Assembly (NCBI RefSeq): GCF_024693525.1
Contig: NZ_JAILKR010000057.1
Coordinates: 5,740 to 69,739, forward strand
Length of the DNA: 64,000 bases
Reading direction: 5' to 3'
Origin: Selenomonas sp.
Lineage (GTDB): Bacteria > Bacillota_C > Negativicutes > Selenomonadales > Selenomonadaceae
The translations under genes and the position numbers were made by a program. The notes beneath the pieces were generated by a model. The model saw nothing but the letters and a program-made list of their open reading frames with translations. It was not told the DNA's origin and did not search any database. Shown in pieces: positions 50,289 to 59,538 of this stretch (the first letter of the stretch is position 1; every line of letters begins with the position of its first letter).

Positions 50289-51293
50289 ATGGTCGGAATA
50301 ATCGGATCGGGTTTTTTCCTGGTATTACTCATTGCTTTTGTCATGATATTTTTGCATTTCGTGCCGCTGGGGCTATGGATTTCGGCGCTGGCTGCTGATG
50401 TTCGGGTAGGAATTGTCACGCTGGTTGGTATGCGCATGCGCCGGGTTCCGCCGGCAAAGATTATCCTGCCCCTTATCAAGGCCAATAAAGCCGGTCTGAA
50501 TGTGGCGGTTAATCAGCTTGAGGCCCACTATTTGGCTGGCGGTAATGTCGATAAGGTGGTAGATGCGCTGATAGCGGCACATCGTGCCCAGATCCCCCTG
50601 CCCTTTGAGCGCTCGGCTGCCATTGACCTGGCAGGCCGTGATGTATTGGAAGCTGTGCAGATGAGTGTAAATCCGAAGGTTATCGAGACGCCGGTGGTTT
50701 CGGCGGTGGCCAAGAATGGTATCGAGCTTAAGATTAAGGCCCGTGTCACGGTTCGTGCCAACATCGACCGCCTGGTGGGTGGTGCCGGTGAACCCACGAT
50801 CATTGCCCGTGTTGGTGAAGGCATTGTTACAACAGTAGGTTCTTCGGAAAGTCATAATGATGTGTTGGCCAATCCGGACGATATTTCGAAGACGGTACTG
50901 GGCAAAGGTCTCGATGCCGGTACTGCTTTTGAAATCCTCTCCATTGATATTGCCGATGTGGATGTAGGGCGCAATATCGGTGCAGAACTCCAGACGGATC
51001 AGGCCGAGGCAGACAAGCGCATTGCTCAGGCCAAGGCGGAGGAACGCCGTGCTATGGCCGTAGCCAAAGAGCAGGAAATGAAGGCTTATACCCAGGAGAT
51101 GGAAGCTAAAGTTGTCGAGGCTCAGGCCGAAGTTCCTCATGCTATGGCCCAGGCTCTGCGCGAAGGCAAACTAGGAGTTATGGATTATTACAATTTGAAC
51201 AACGTTCAGGCAGATACGGATATGCGTAATGCCATTAGTGCCTCTGGCGAAGGACAAGGGAAGCTCCAGGCACCAACGGCGCCAGTAAAGTAA
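50289..51293 (+). CDS. floA: Flotillin-like protein FloA
   Basis: The 334-residue protein has a membrane-inserted N-terminal hairpin (about residues 3-36), an SPFH-like domain ([40 protein letters not shown]), and a C-terminal coiled coil rich in Ala/Glu (about residues 235-285). This is the YqfA/FloA type, which scaffolds functional membrane microdomains. It is flanked by nfeD and a small coiled-coil membrane protein. CTGGAGG precedes ATG 50289. Confidence 0.95.
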   Translation: MVGIIGSGFFLVLLIAFVMIFLHFVPLGLWISALAADVRVGIVTLVGMRMRRVPPAKIILPLIKANKAGLNVAVNQLEAHYLAGGNVDKVVDALIAAHRAQIPLPFERSAAIDLAGRDVLEAVQMSVNPKVIETPVVSAVAKNGIELKIKARVTVRANIDRLVGGAGEPTIIARVGEGIVTTVGSSESHNDVLANPDDISKTVLGKGLDAGTAFEILSIDIADVDVGRNIGAELQTDQAEADKRIAQAKAEERRAMAVAKEQEMKAYTQEMEAKVVEAQAEVPHAMAQALREGKLGVMDYYNLNNVQADTDMRNAISASGEGQGKLQAPTAPVK

Positions 51294-51303
51294 GGAGGTC
51301 ATC

Positions 51304-51750
51304 ATGGAATCAATCCTGATGATTATCGTATTTGTCTTGTTTGCCGTGCTGTCGGATAAAAGTGGCAGCAAGAAAAAAGCCCCGGTGCCAAGACCGGAAA
51401 ATTCAGCGGCGAAAACCAGCGGAAATCTGGGGTTCAAGATTCCGGAATTGCGCAATGCGCCGGATTCATCGAAGCGGGATGCGGAATGGATATGTCTGCA
51501 GGAACAAGCATACCGGAAAGAGCAAGAGGCGAAGCGGCGCGAGGCGGAATACAAGAAACAGCGCTTGCAGCAGGAAGCAGATATTCGGGTGGCTGAGGAA
51601 GCTGCCTATGAGGTGCAGGCGAAACTGGTTAGTGTTTCCAAAAGAAAACCCAAATTGCAAATTCCTGTCCTTACCCCTGAAACGGCGCAGCAGGCAGTAG
51701 TTCTTGCGGAAATCCTTGGCCGGCCGAAGGCTTATCGTAGACGCCGTTAA
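51304..51750 (+). CDS. Small membrane-anchored coiled-coil protein downstream of floA
   Basis: The 148-residue protein has one N-terminal membrane helix (MESILMIIVFVLFAVLSDKS), a Lys/Pro linker, and a strongly charged helix (about residues 60-105, with QEQAYRKEQEAKRREAEYKK) likely to form a coiled coil. It ends in a basic RRRR. It begins ten bases after the floA stop with AAGGAGG, so it is part of the NfeD-FloA operon. I do not recognise the family. A FloA-associated adaptor is an inference from position and its matching coiled coil. Confidence 0.75.
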   Translation: MESILMIIVFVLFAVLSDKSGSKKKAPVPRPENSAAKTSGNLGFKIPELRNAPDSSKRDAEWICLQEQAYRKEQEAKRREAEYKKQRLQQEADIRVAEEAAYEVQAKLVSVSKRKPKLQIPVLTPETAQQAVVLAEILGRPKAYRRRR

Positions 51751-51774
51751 CGATAAATTTTATGCGTTTTATCG

Positions 51775-51803
51775 ATGACAAAAATGGGTATTTGTAGTAA
51801 AAT
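51775..51803 (+). promoter_or_regulatory. Probable promoter of the polyprenyl synthase/Tat operon
   Basis: ATGACA, a 17-base spacer and TAAAAT, 50 bases before GTG 51854. Confidence 0.5.
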
Positions 51804-51853
51804 AGAACAATATGCTATGAAGAAAGAAATACGAATTTTTGTAGGTGATAAGC

Positions 51854-52825
51854 GTGTCAAACTCCATGTTTGATGTTATACAAGAGGATATAGAGAAGCT
51901 CAATGAGGGCTTGATTGGTGCCGTGTCCTCGCCAGTAGACCTGGTGACGGAAATCGGTACGCATCTGGTGACGGCCGGTGGCAAACGCATTCGTCCGGCT
52001 CTTTGCCTGCTGGCTGCTCATGGCGGCCCCGCTTACAGCCTGGAACGGCTGCTGCCGTTAGCTGAGGCCCTAGAGCTTATCCATACGGCATCTTTGGTAC
52101 ACGATGATGTTATCGATGAGGCAGATACGCGTCGCGGCTGCATTACGGCAAATGCCAAATGGGATAATCAAGTGGCAATTTTGAGCGGTGACTATATCTT
52201 TGCGAAGGCATTTGGTCTCATTGCCGATGGCGAATATGGAAATTATGTATCAAAGCGGCTGGCTGATTTAGTCTGCAATTTGAGCGTTGGGGAGATTATC
52301 CAGAACCATACGGTTTATCATGCGGTAAAGGATTTGGATAACTACTACAATCGCATTCAGAAGAAAACGGCGGACTTTTTGGAGATATGCTGTGAACTCG
52401 GTGCCTATGTGGGCGGGTTCGAGCAAGAGGAAGTTCGCCGCCTGGCTGAATACGGCCATTGCATTGGCATGGCCTTTCAGATTACCGATGATTTGCTGGA
52501 TATCCTGCAGACCTCGGAGAAAATCGGCAAACCGGCAGGCAATGACATCCGCCAGGGAATTGTCACGTTGCCGGTTATCCATGCCCTTAATGTAAGCGCG
52601 GATGCTGCTGAGCTTGAGAATATCGTGACGGACCCCGCTATGACGGATGAAATGGTGGCGCGGGCCTTGGCAATCGTCAAGGCAACCGATGGCGTTGAGA
52701 TTGCTAAGGCCAAGGTGGAGGAATATCTCGACCGTGCCCGTGAGGTACTGCCGGAGAGCCTGGCGCCGGAAATTCGCGAGGCCTTTGTCATGGTGGCGGA
52801 CTTTATTGGCGACCGTGATTTTTGA
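51854..52825 (+). CDS. Trans-polyprenyl diphosphate synthase
   Basis: The 323-residue all-helical enzyme has both aspartate-rich motifs: LVHDDVIDEADTRRG (first) and MAFQITDDLLDI (second), with GGKRIRPALCLLAA for IPP binding. It builds a long-chain prenyl diphosphate (hepta- or octaprenyl class; the exact length is set by residues before the first motif and cannot be read safely). The product would feed the UbiA-type prenyltransferase at 55.9 kb for menaquinone. I take GTG 51854 because AGGTG is six bases before it; GTG 51845 is also in frame. Confidence 0.93.
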   Translation: MSNSMFDVIQEDIEKLNEGLIGAVSSPVDLVTEIGTHLVTAGGKRIRPALCLLAAHGGPAYSLERLLPLAEALELIHTASLVHDDVIDEADTRRGCITANAKWDNQVAILSGDYIFAKAFGLIADGEYGNYVSKRLADLVCNLSVGEIIQNHTVYHAVKDLDNYYNRIQKKTADFLEICCELGAYVGGFEQEEVRRLAEYGHCIGMAFQITDDLLDILQTSEKIGKPAGNDIRQGIVTLPVIHALNVSADAAELENIVTDPAMTDEMVARALAIVKATDGVEIAKAKVEEYLDRAREVLPESLAPEIREAFVMVADFIGDRDF

Positions 52826-52863
52826 TGGATTAGAGATTTGGGAATGTATGGAGGAAGATAATT

Positions 52864-53223
52864 ATGTTGAGTGCTCCTGAACTTATCATGATTCTGGTAG
52901 TAGGTTTGGTGGTTTTTGGTCCGGGCAAGCTCCCTGAGTTAGCTCGTTCCTTAGGCAAAGGGGTTCGGGAATTCAAAAAGGCGACCAATGCACTTTCACA
53001 GGCAATCAATGCACCGGAGCAGGCTCCCGTACAGCAGCAGGCGACAGCTCAGCCCCAGGCGCAGCAGCCGGCACCAACTGCTCCGGAGCCTGCGGTAAAT
53101 GCGGCGGCTGAACAGCCCGCTTCAAAGGAGGCTTCGAAGCCTGCTGCTCCGGCTTATCAGGCTCCAACTCAGGAATCCGTGCGTCAGCAGATTCAGGAGC
53201 AGGCTGAGAAAAAAGCAGAATAA
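52864..53223 (+). CDS. tatA: Sec-independent translocase TatA/E-type protein with long Gln/Pro/Ala tail
   Basis: The 119-residue protein begins with the TatA layout: a short periplasmic head, one helix (about residues 5-18, LIMILVVGLVVFGPGKLPEL with the conserved FGPGKLPE hinge), and the amphipathic LARSLGKGVREFKKA. From about residue 50 a long disordered tail rich in Gln, Ala and Pro follows, ending EKKAE. It probably polymerises with TatC to export folded proteins. GGAGG precedes ATG 52864. A terminator follows. Confidence 0.92.
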   Translation: MLSAPELIMILVVGLVVFGPGKLPELARSLGKGVREFKKATNALSQAINAPEQAPVQQQATAQPQAQQPAPTAPEPAVNAAAEQPASKEASKPAAPAYQAPTQESVRQQIQEQAEKKAE

Positions 53224-53237
53224 ATTGTTGACCGTAA

Positions 53238-53275
53238 AAAAACCATCATTGTCTGTGGCAATGATGGTTTTTATT
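53238..53275 (+). terminator. Terminator between the two tatA genes
   Basis: AAAAACCATCATTG pairs perfectly with CAATGATGGTTTTT around TCTGTGG. Confidence 0.85.
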
Positions 53276-53319
53276 ATATCCATCATAAGGATTTCATATG
53301 ATAGGCCCAATATGTTTCG

Positions 53320-53348
53320 TTGAGATTTTTATGTTTTTTCGTTATAAT
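53320..53348 (+). promoter_or_regulatory. Promoter of the second tatA and tatC
   Basis: TTGAGA, a 17-base spacer and a consensus TATAAT, 54 bases before ATG 53402, directly after the terminator. Confidence 0.75.
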
Positions 53349-53401
53349 AAAAAAGAGAAAATATAATCGCGTAGATGAATTGTTTTTTAGGAGGATTTTT
53401 T

Positions 53402-53620
53402 ATGTTTAGTCCATGGCAAGCCGGAATTGTAGTGTTGATTGCCCTCGTTATTTTTGGACCGAGCCGTCTGCCGGAAATTGGCAAGGCACTGGGCAAGGGC
53501 ATCCGTGAATTCAAGTCGAGTGCAACTGGCGATGATGCAAAGCAGGCAGAACAGACGATGACTAATGTAACGGAGCAGCCGAAGGAATTGCCGTCGAAGT
53601 CTGACACGACAAAACAGTAA
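53402..53620 (+). CDS. tatA: Second TatA/E-type translocase protein, short form
   Basis: The 72-residue protein has the same N-terminal plan as its neighbour ([20 protein letters not shown], then [18 protein letters not shown]) but only a short polar tail. Two different TatA-type proteins next to one TatC suggest either a TatA/TatB-like division of labour or paralogues tuned for different loads. TTAGGAGG precedes ATG 53402; an upstream in-frame ATG at 53375 would add nine residues over that ribosome site. tatC starts 15 bases downstream. Confidence 0.93.
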   Translation: MFSPWQAGIVVLIALVIFGPSRLPEIGKALGKGIREFKSSATGDDAKQAEQTMTNVTEQPKELPSKSDTTKQ

Positions 53621-53635
53621 GCCAGGTGGAGTTAC

Positions 53636-54418
53636 ATGGCAGAAGAGAAACAATATGAAGAAATCGCGGCGCCGCAGCCGCGAGGAGTAATTGAGCCAGG
53701 ATCGGTGGAATATGTTCGTGATGATGATGGCACCATGTCACTGGTGGCCCATTTAACAGAACTTCGCAGTCGGCTTATCAAATGCCTGGTGGCCGTTGCC
53801 CTGGGCAGTTGTGTAGGGTATTTCTTTATTGATAAAATCATGCATTACATTACCCTGCCGGCGGGCAAGCTCTACTACATGCAGCCTTCAGAGGCCTTTT
53901 TCACGTATTTGAAAGTTGCCTGTGTGACCGGATTCCTGTTGGCACTGCCCGTTGTGTTCTGGCACATTTGGCGGTTTTTTCTGCCGGCACTTACCCATAA
54001 GGAACGTGCAGTTCTCGGCATTATTGTGCCGACTTCGGTCGTTCTGTTCTTTGCAGGATTGGCCTTTTCCTTTTTCTTGGTGTTGCCGGCGGGGATTCGC
54101 TTCTTTATGGGCTTTAACAGTGCCGAACTGGAAGCGATGTTTTCGGTTGACAAATATTTTGACTTTGTCATTATGTTCGTAATGCCCTTTGGCTTTATTT
54201 TTGAATTACCCCTTGTAATTACAATTATGGGAAAAATGGGAATTATAACCTCAGCGTTTTTGAAGAAGTACCAGCGTATCGTCATTTTCCTGTCCTTTGT
54301 GGTAGGTGCTATCATTACGCCGACACCGGATATCTTCACGCAGTCGATGATTGCCTTGCCGATTATCATTCTATACGAAGTCGGTTATTTTATCGTTCGT
54401 TATGTTCTGCGCCACTGA
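53636..54418 (+). CDS. tatC: Twin-arginine translocase subunit TatC
   Basis: The 260-residue integral membrane protein has six helices and the TatC motifs MSLVAHLTELRSRLIKCLVA near residue 36, the QPSEAFFTYLKVACVTGFLL stretch, and FGFIFELPLVI. It recognises the twin-arginine signal and, with TatA, moves folded proteins. The N-terminal soluble extension of about 30 residues (AAPQPRGVIEPGSVEYVRDD) is longer than in many homologues. AGGTGGAG precedes ATG 53636. The amidase at 10.3 kb is a likely client. Confidence 0.97.
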   Translation: MAEEKQYEEIAAPQPRGVIEPGSVEYVRDDDGTMSLVAHLTELRSRLIKCLVAVALGSCVGYFFIDKIMHYITLPAGKLYYMQPSEAFFTYLKVACVTGFLLALPVVFWHIWRFFLPALTHKERAVLGIIVPTSVVLFFAGLAFSFFLVLPAGIRFFMGFNSAELEAMFSVDKYFDFVIMFVMPFGFIFELPLVITIMGKMGIITSAFLKKYQRIVIFLSFVVGAIITPTPDIFTQSMIALPIIILYEVGYFIVRYVLRH

Positions 54419-54441
54419 GGCTGGTTTAGGGAGGAAATATT

Positions 54442-55902
54442 TTGGCTTTTAAGGATTTACGGGAATTTATCGCGGAGCTTGAAAAGCGCGGCCTGCTCAA
54501 GCGCATCCAGACGGAGGTAGACCCGGAACTGGAAATTACGGAAATCACGGATCGTGTGTCCAAGATGGAAGGCGACAAGAATGTGGCCTTGTTGTTTGAA
54601 AATGTGAAGGGGTCCAAGATGCCGGTGCTCATGAATGCTTTTGGCAGCTATGAGCGCATGGCGCTGGCGCTAGGGGTGGAAAAACTCGACGATGTTGCCG
54701 ATGAACTGCGCGAGATGATGAAACTTCCGTATGTTTCGTTGCAGAATAAGATGAGCGTTGTCACGATGATTCCGATGATTAAGCGCGCCATCAATTTCCC
54801 GAAATATGTGAAGAATGCACCTTGCCAGGAGGTTGTCGAGACGGAGAATCCAAATCTTGATGAGATTCCTATTCTCAAGTGTTGGCCGGATGATGGAGGG
54901 CCCTTTGTCACCCTGCCTTTGGTATTTACGAAGAATCCCAAGACGGGCAAGCGCAATGTGGGTATGTATCGTCTGCAGAAGTACGACAGCCGCACGACGG
55001 GCATGCATTGGCATATCCATAAGAATGGTGCCGAGAACTTCCGCGATACGAAGGCACAGGGCGGCGACCGCATCGAGGCTGCTGTGGCTATCGGTACGGA
55101 TCCGGTTGTGACCTATGCGGCGACGGCTCCGTTGCCACGGGATATCGATGAGATGGTCTTTGCCGGCTTCCTGCGTCATAAATCCGTCGAGATGGTCAAG
55201 TGCAAGACCGTGGATATCGAAGTACCGGCCAATGCGGAAATCATCCTCGAAGGCTATGTCATGACTGACGAAGTGCGCCGCGAAGGCCCCTTTGGCGACC
55301 ATACGGGCTATTATTCCCTGGCTGACGATTATCCGGTATTCCATATCACGGCTATTACTCACCGCAAGGACGCCATCTATTCGTCTACGGTTGTCGGCAA
55401 GCCGCCAATGGAGGACTGCTATCTGGCCAAGGCTACAGAGCGCATCTTCCTGCCGCTATTGCAGCAGATGCAGCCGGAAATCCTTGACATCAACATGCCG
55501 CTGGAAGGCGTATTCCATGACTGCTGCATCGTATCTATCAAGAAATCCTATCCGATGCAGGCGCGCAAGGTCATGCATGCGCTCTGGGGCATGGGACAGA
55601 TGATGAACGTCAAGATGATCATCGTTGTCGACGCCCATGTCAATGTCCAGGATCTGAAGGAAGTCTGGTGGCGCGTCTACAATAACATCGACGCGAAACA
55701 TGACCTGGAGATTGTGGAAGGCCCCCTCGATGTTCTCGATCATTCCTCGCCCATGGCGAAATGGGGGGCCAAACTCGGCATTGATGCTACGAAGACCTGG
55801 CCGGAAGAGGGCCATACTCGTGAGTGGCCGGAAGAGATCAGCATGTCTGAGGATATCCGCAAAAAGGTCGATGCCAAGTGGAAGGAGCTTGGTCTCGATT
55901 GA
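54442..55902 (+). CDS. UbiD-family decarboxylase
   Basis: The 486-residue enzyme is a UbiD-type prenylated-FMN-dependent decarboxylase: ELEITEITDRVSKMEGDKNV, the RTTGMHWHIHKNGAENF active-site loop, EGPFGDHTGYYSLADDYPVF with its conserved Glu, and FHDCCIVSIKKSYPMQARKV. Placement directly before a UbiA-type prenyltransferase suggests it acts in menaquinone synthesis (UbiD or the MqnL role of the futalosine route); I cannot separate these from sequence alone. No UbiX flavin prenyltransferase lies in the window. The start is TTG 54442 with GGGAGG. Confidence 0.92.
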   Translation: MAFKDLREFIAELEKRGLLKRIQTEVDPELEITEITDRVSKMEGDKNVALLFENVKGSKMPVLMNAFGSYERMALALGVEKLDDVADELREMMKLPYVSLQNKMSVVTMIPMIKRAINFPKYVKNAPCQEVVETENPNLDEIPILKCWPDDGGPFVTLPLVFTKNPKTGKRNVGMYRLQKYDSRTTGMHWHIHKNGAENFRDTKAQGGDRIEAAVAIGTDPVVTYAATAPLPRDIDEMVFAGFLRHKSVEMVKCKTVDIEVPANAEIILEGYVMTDEVRREGPFGDHTGYYSLADDYPVFHITAITHRKDAIYSSTVVGKPPMEDCYLAKATERIFLPLLQQMQPEILDINMPLEGVFHDCCIVSIKKSYPMQARKVMHALWGMGQMMNVKMIIVVDAHVNVQDLKEVWWRVYNNIDAKHDLEIVEGPLDVLDHSSPMAKWGAKLGIDATKTWPEEGHTREWPEEISMSEDIRKKVDAKWKELGLD

Positions 55903-56747
55903 TTAACATAAAAGCACATATCAATAACGTGGCGCTCCATCATACGATCTTTGATTTGCCCTTTGCCTTTATGGCAGCACTGTTGGCCGCCGGTGGACAT
56001 CCATCGCTCCATGATTTGTTTTGGATTGCGGTAGCCATCACGACGGGAAGGGCAGCTGCACTGGCTATGGATAATTTGGCCGATGTCAAATATGACAGCC
56101 AGCAGCCGCGCATGCAGTATCGTGCCATGGTGCGGGGGGATATCTCTAAGCGGGAAGCCAAGGTCTTTATCGTGATCTGCCTGGCTTTGATGGTAGCATC
56201 TGTCACCCAGCTTCACCCCATTTGCATTTATCTCTTGCCCGTCGCCGCTGTTCCCTTTATGATCTATCCGTTCACGAAGCGTTTTACGGGCTGGTGCCAC
56301 CTGTTCCTTGGCCTTGCCATCGGCATGGCGCCGGCAGGGGGCTGGGTCGGTGTCAGCGGTCAGGTCACGGTGCCGATGGTACTGCTCTGCATTGCTGTTG
56401 CGCTCTGGATTGGCGGCTTTGATGCCATGTATGGCGCTCAGGATGAGGCGTTTGACAAGAGTCAGGGCCTGCATTCGCTGGCAACGGAATACGGGGCTGC
56501 GGGGGCGTTTAAGATTGCTGTTGCCCTGCATATCATTTGTGTCGTCTGTTTCTTGGCGGTGGGCGTGATGCTGCAGCTGTCCTCCCCGTATTATTTCGGG
56601 GTTGGTATTGCGGCGGGAACGTTGGTTTATCAGCATAAAATCGTGAGCCCCACGGATTTTTCCCGGGTCACGCAGCGCTATTTCATGCGCAATGGTATCG
56701 TATCGGTGGCAATTTGCGTATGCACCTGGCTTAGTTTTTATCTTTAA
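55899..56747 (+). CDS. UbiA-type aromatic prenyltransferase
   Basis: The 282-residue membrane enzyme has about eight helices and both Asp-rich motifs: ALAMDNLADVKYDSQQPRMQ (NxxxDxxxD) and IGGFDAMYGAQDEAFDKSQG. It attaches the polyprenyl chain to an aromatic acid, in the membrane, using the chain from the synthase at 51.9 kb. The start TTG 55899 overlaps the UbiD-type gene's stop (TTGA), with AAGGAG eleven bases before, so the two are translationally coupled. The MqnP role in the futalosine pathway is the natural alternative name. Confidence 0.92.
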   Translation: MINIKAHINNVALHHTIFDLPFAFMAALLAAGGHPSLHDLFWIAVAITTGRAAALAMDNLADVKYDSQQPRMQYRAMVRGDISKREAKVFIVICLALMVASVTQLHPICIYLLPVAAVPFMIYPFTKRFTGWCHLFLGLAIGMAPAGGWVGVSGQVTVPMVLLCIAVALWIGGFDAMYGAQDEAFDKSQGLHSLATEYGAAGAFKIAVALHIICVVCFLAVGVMLQLSSPYYFGVGIAAGTLVYQHKIVSPTDFSRVTQRYFMRNGIVSVAICVCTWLSFYL

Positions 56748-56770
56748 TCCATTTATCTGGGAGGGACTCT

Positions 56771-57634
56771 ATGTCAGCGAGAATTCTCGAAGGAAAAGTC
56801 TTTGCACAGCAGTTCAAGGAGGATGCCGGCCGCCGGGCCGAAGCCTTGCGGGAAAAATACGGTGTGAATCCGGGACTTTCCGTCATCATTGTCGGCAGCA
56901 ATCCGGCGTCGCAGGTTTATGTCCGCAATAAGAATAAGTCTTGTGAGGCTTTGGGAATCTATTCGGAAGTGGTGGAGATGCCGGAGACGACATCGAAACA
57001 GGAGCTTATCGCCAAGATTGATGAACTCAATCTCGATAAGCGCATCCATGGCATTTTGGTACAGCTGCCGCTTCCGGCACAGATTGCCAAAGACGAGGCG
57101 GAAATCCTCAATCGCATCGACCCGGCCAAGGACGTGGATGGATTCCATCCGGTCAACGTAGGACGGCTGGTAACTGGCGAGGATGGACTGGTTCCCTGTA
57201 CGCCAGCAGGCTGTATCCGCATGCTGGAACTTGCTGACATTCCCCTAGATGGTAAGCGGGCAGTGGTCATCGGCCGCAGCAATATCGTGGGAAAGCCCAT
57301 GCTGCACCTGCTGCTGGCCAAGAATGCCACGGTGACCATCTGCCATTCCCATACGGAGAACTTGGCGGAGATTACGCGGGAGGCGGATATCCTAGTGGCT
57401 GCTATCGGCAAGCCGAACTTTGTCACGGCGGATATGGTAAAACCGGGTGCCACCGTTATCGATGTCGGCATCAACCGCATTGCCCCGAAAAAACTTGTGG
57501 GTGATGTGGACTTTGAGGCTGTTAAGGAAGTGGCCGGGGCAATTACGCCAGTGCCGGGAGGTGTAGGACTCCTGACGGTGGCTATGCTCATGCAAAATGT
57601 TGTCAAGGCGGCCGAAAAGGCAGCCTGCAAATAA
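56771..57634 (+). CDS. folD: Bifunctional methylenetetrahydrofolate dehydrogenase/cyclohydrolase
   Basis: The 287-residue FolD interconverts methylene-, methenyl- and 10-formyl-THF. Motifs are [20 protein letters not shown] (catalytic Lys), [33 protein letters not shown] and the NAD(P) site [21 protein letters not shown] precedes ATG 56771. With fhs immediately downstream it forms the methyl branch of C1-folate metabolism. Confidence 0.98.
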   Translation: MSARILEGKVFAQQFKEDAGRRAEALREKYGVNPGLSVIIVGSNPASQVYVRNKNKSCEALGIYSEVVEMPETTSKQELIAKIDELNLDKRIHGILVQLPLPAQIAKDEAEILNRIDPAKDVDGFHPVNVGRLVTGEDGLVPCTPAGCIRMLELADIPLDGKRAVVIGRSNIVGKPMLHLLLAKNATVTICHSHTENLAEITREADILVAAIGKPNFVTADMVKPGATVIDVGINRIAPKKLVGDVDFEAVKEVAGAITPVPGGVGLLTVAMLMQNVVKAAEKAACK

Positions 57635-57681
57635 ATAACCGAATATCTTTCACGGAAACAAACAGAGGAGAAGAAAGCCTA

Positions 57682-59349
57682 ATGAAAACTGATGTGGAGA
57701 TTGCTCAGGAAGCAGAGATGCAGGACATCCGGAAAATTGCCGAGAAACTGGAAATCTCGGAAGATGAACTGGAACTCTATGGCAAGTACAAGGCGAAAAT
57801 CACGCTGGCTGCTTGGGAAAAGGTCAAGGATCGTCCCAATGGTAAGCTGGTTCTCGTGACGGCCATCAATCCGACGCCGGCTGGGGAAGGCAAGACGACG
57901 ACCAGTGTAGGGCTGGCCGATGCCTTCCATAAGCAGGGGAAGAAGGTGGCCGTTGCCTTGCGTGAACCGTCGCTGGGGCCTTGCTTTGGCCTCAAAGGCG
58001 GCGCTGCTGGTGGCGGTTATGCTCAGGTGGTACCGATGGAGGATATCAACCTGCACTTTACCGGGGACTTCCATGCGATTACGACGGCTCATAACCTACT
58101 GGCTGCTGTCATCGATAACCACATCCAGCAGGGGAATGTTCTGGATATCGATGTGCGCCGAGTAGTTTGGAAACGCGTGCTAGACCTTAACGACCGTGCC
58201 CTGCGCCATGTGGTCATCGGCATGGGGGGCAAGGCACATGGCGTGCCTCGGGAGACTGGCTTTGATATCACGGTGGCCTCGGAGATGATGGCTATCCTGT
58301 GTCTGGCTTCGGGTCTTGAGGACATGAAAAAGCGCCTGGGAGAAATCGTCGTCGCCTATACCCGGGATGGCCGGGCTGTACGGGCCAAGGAGCTCAATGT
58401 AACGGGAGCTTTGACTCTGCTGTTTAAAGATGCCATCAAGCCGAATCTCGTGCAGACCCTTGAGGGAACGCCGGCCTTTATTCATGGCGGGCCGTTTGCT
58501 AATATCGCCCATGGCTGCAACAGCGTCATGGCGACGAAGTTTGCCCTGAAGTTTGCCGATTACGTAGTCACGGAGGCTGGTTTCGGGGCGGACCTCGGTG
58601 CCGAGAAATTCCTCGACATCAAATGCCGCTTTGCTGGCATCCATCCCGATGCGGTGGTCATTGTGGCGACGGTTCGCGCCCTTAAAATGCATGGCGGTCT
58701 GGATAAGAAAGAGCTTGACCATGTCGATATGGCAGCCCTTGAAAAGGGGCTGGCCAACCTTACCAAGCATATTGAAAACATCCAGAAGTTTGGCTTGCCG
58801 GCAGTGGTTGCCATCAATGCCTTCCCGACGGATACGAAGGAAGAACTGGATTTTGTCGAGAAGAAGTGCAACGAGCTTGGCGCCGATGTCGCCTTGTCGG
58901 AGGTTTGGGCTAAAGGCGGCGAAGGTGGCCTGAAACTGGCGGAGAAAGTGGAAGAGGCCTTTGCTAAGCAGAAGAACTTCCATTTCATCTATGAGACAGA
59001 GCAGTCGATTCCAGAGAAAATCACGGCTATCGCACGGGAGATTTATGGTGCCGATGGTGTGGACTTCACGGCAGCAGCTAAGAAACAGTTGCAGGAAATC
59101 GAAGCCCTGGGCTTTGATAAGATGCCGGTTTGCATGGCGAAAACCCAGTATTCCTTGTCAGATGATGCCACGAAGCTTGGACGCCCCAGCGGCTTTACCA
59201 TTACTGTGCGGGAACTTCGCATCGCTGCCGGGGCAGGATTTATCGTTGCTCTGACGGGAAATATCCTCACGATGCCGGGCCTTCCCAAGAAGCCAGCGGC
59301 TGAGAATATGGATATTGACGAAAGCGGCAAGATTACGGGACTCTTCTAA
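57682..59349 (+). CDS. fhs: Formate-tetrahydrofolate ligase
   Basis: The 555-residue enzyme makes 10-formyl-THF from formate, ATP and THF. The P-loop-like site [20 protein letters not shown] lies near residue 57, followed by [20 protein letters not shown] and [20 protein letters not shown]. The C-terminus carries [27 protein letters not shown] precedes ATG 57682. It follows folD by 47 bases and ends at a strong terminator. Confidence 0.98.
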   Translation: MKTDVEIAQEAEMQDIRKIAEKLEISEDELELYGKYKAKITLAAWEKVKDRPNGKLVLVTAINPTPAGEGKTTTSVGLADAFHKQGKKVAVALREPSLGPCFGLKGGAAGGGYAQVVPMEDINLHFTGDFHAITTAHNLLAAVIDNHIQQGNVLDIDVRRVVWKRVLDLNDRALRHVVIGMGGKAHGVPRETGFDITVASEMMAILCLASGLEDMKKRLGEIVVAYTRDGRAVRAKELNVTGALTLLFKDAIKPNLVQTLEGTPAFIHGGPFANIAHGCNSVMATKFALKFADYVVTEAGFGADLGAEKFLDIKCRFAGIHPDAVVIVATVRALKMHGGLDKKELDHVDMAALEKGLANLTKHIENIQKFGLPAVVAINAFPTDTKEELDFVEKKCNELGADVALSEVWAKGGEGGLKLAEKVEEAFAKQKNFHFIYETEQSIPEKITAIAREIYGADGVDFTAAAKKQLQEIEALGFDKMPVCMAKTQYSLSDDATKLGRPSGFTITVRELRIAAGAGFIVALTGNILTMPGLPKKPAAENMDIDESGKITGLF

Positions 59350-59381
59350 TCCTCGTGTCGCTTTATGTGACAAGTGAAAGG

Positions 59382-59422
59382 ATAAGCGCATTGAGAGGTG
59401 ATTTCTCAATGCGCTTATTTTA
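59382..59422 (+). terminator. Terminator of the tatA-tatC to fhs region
   Basis: ATAAGCGCATTGAGA pairs perfectly with TCTCAATGCGCTTAT around GGTGATT, followed by TTTAT. Confidence 0.88.
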
Positions 59423-59459
59423 TGATTAATCAAGTTTATCTAAACCATTGGGCATCTAC

Positions 59460-59488
59460 TTGCAAAATCCATAAAAACATTTTACAAT
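59460..59488 (+). promoter_or_regulatory. Promoter of the metF-like/nfnAB operon
   Basis: TTGCAA, a 17-base spacer and TACAAT (overlapping a further TATAAT at 59488), about 50 bases before ATG 59539. Confidence 0.55.
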
Positions 59489-59538
59489 ATAATCTATGTA
59501 ACTAATAACCAGTAGAAAAAAATATCTGGAGGCTGCCT

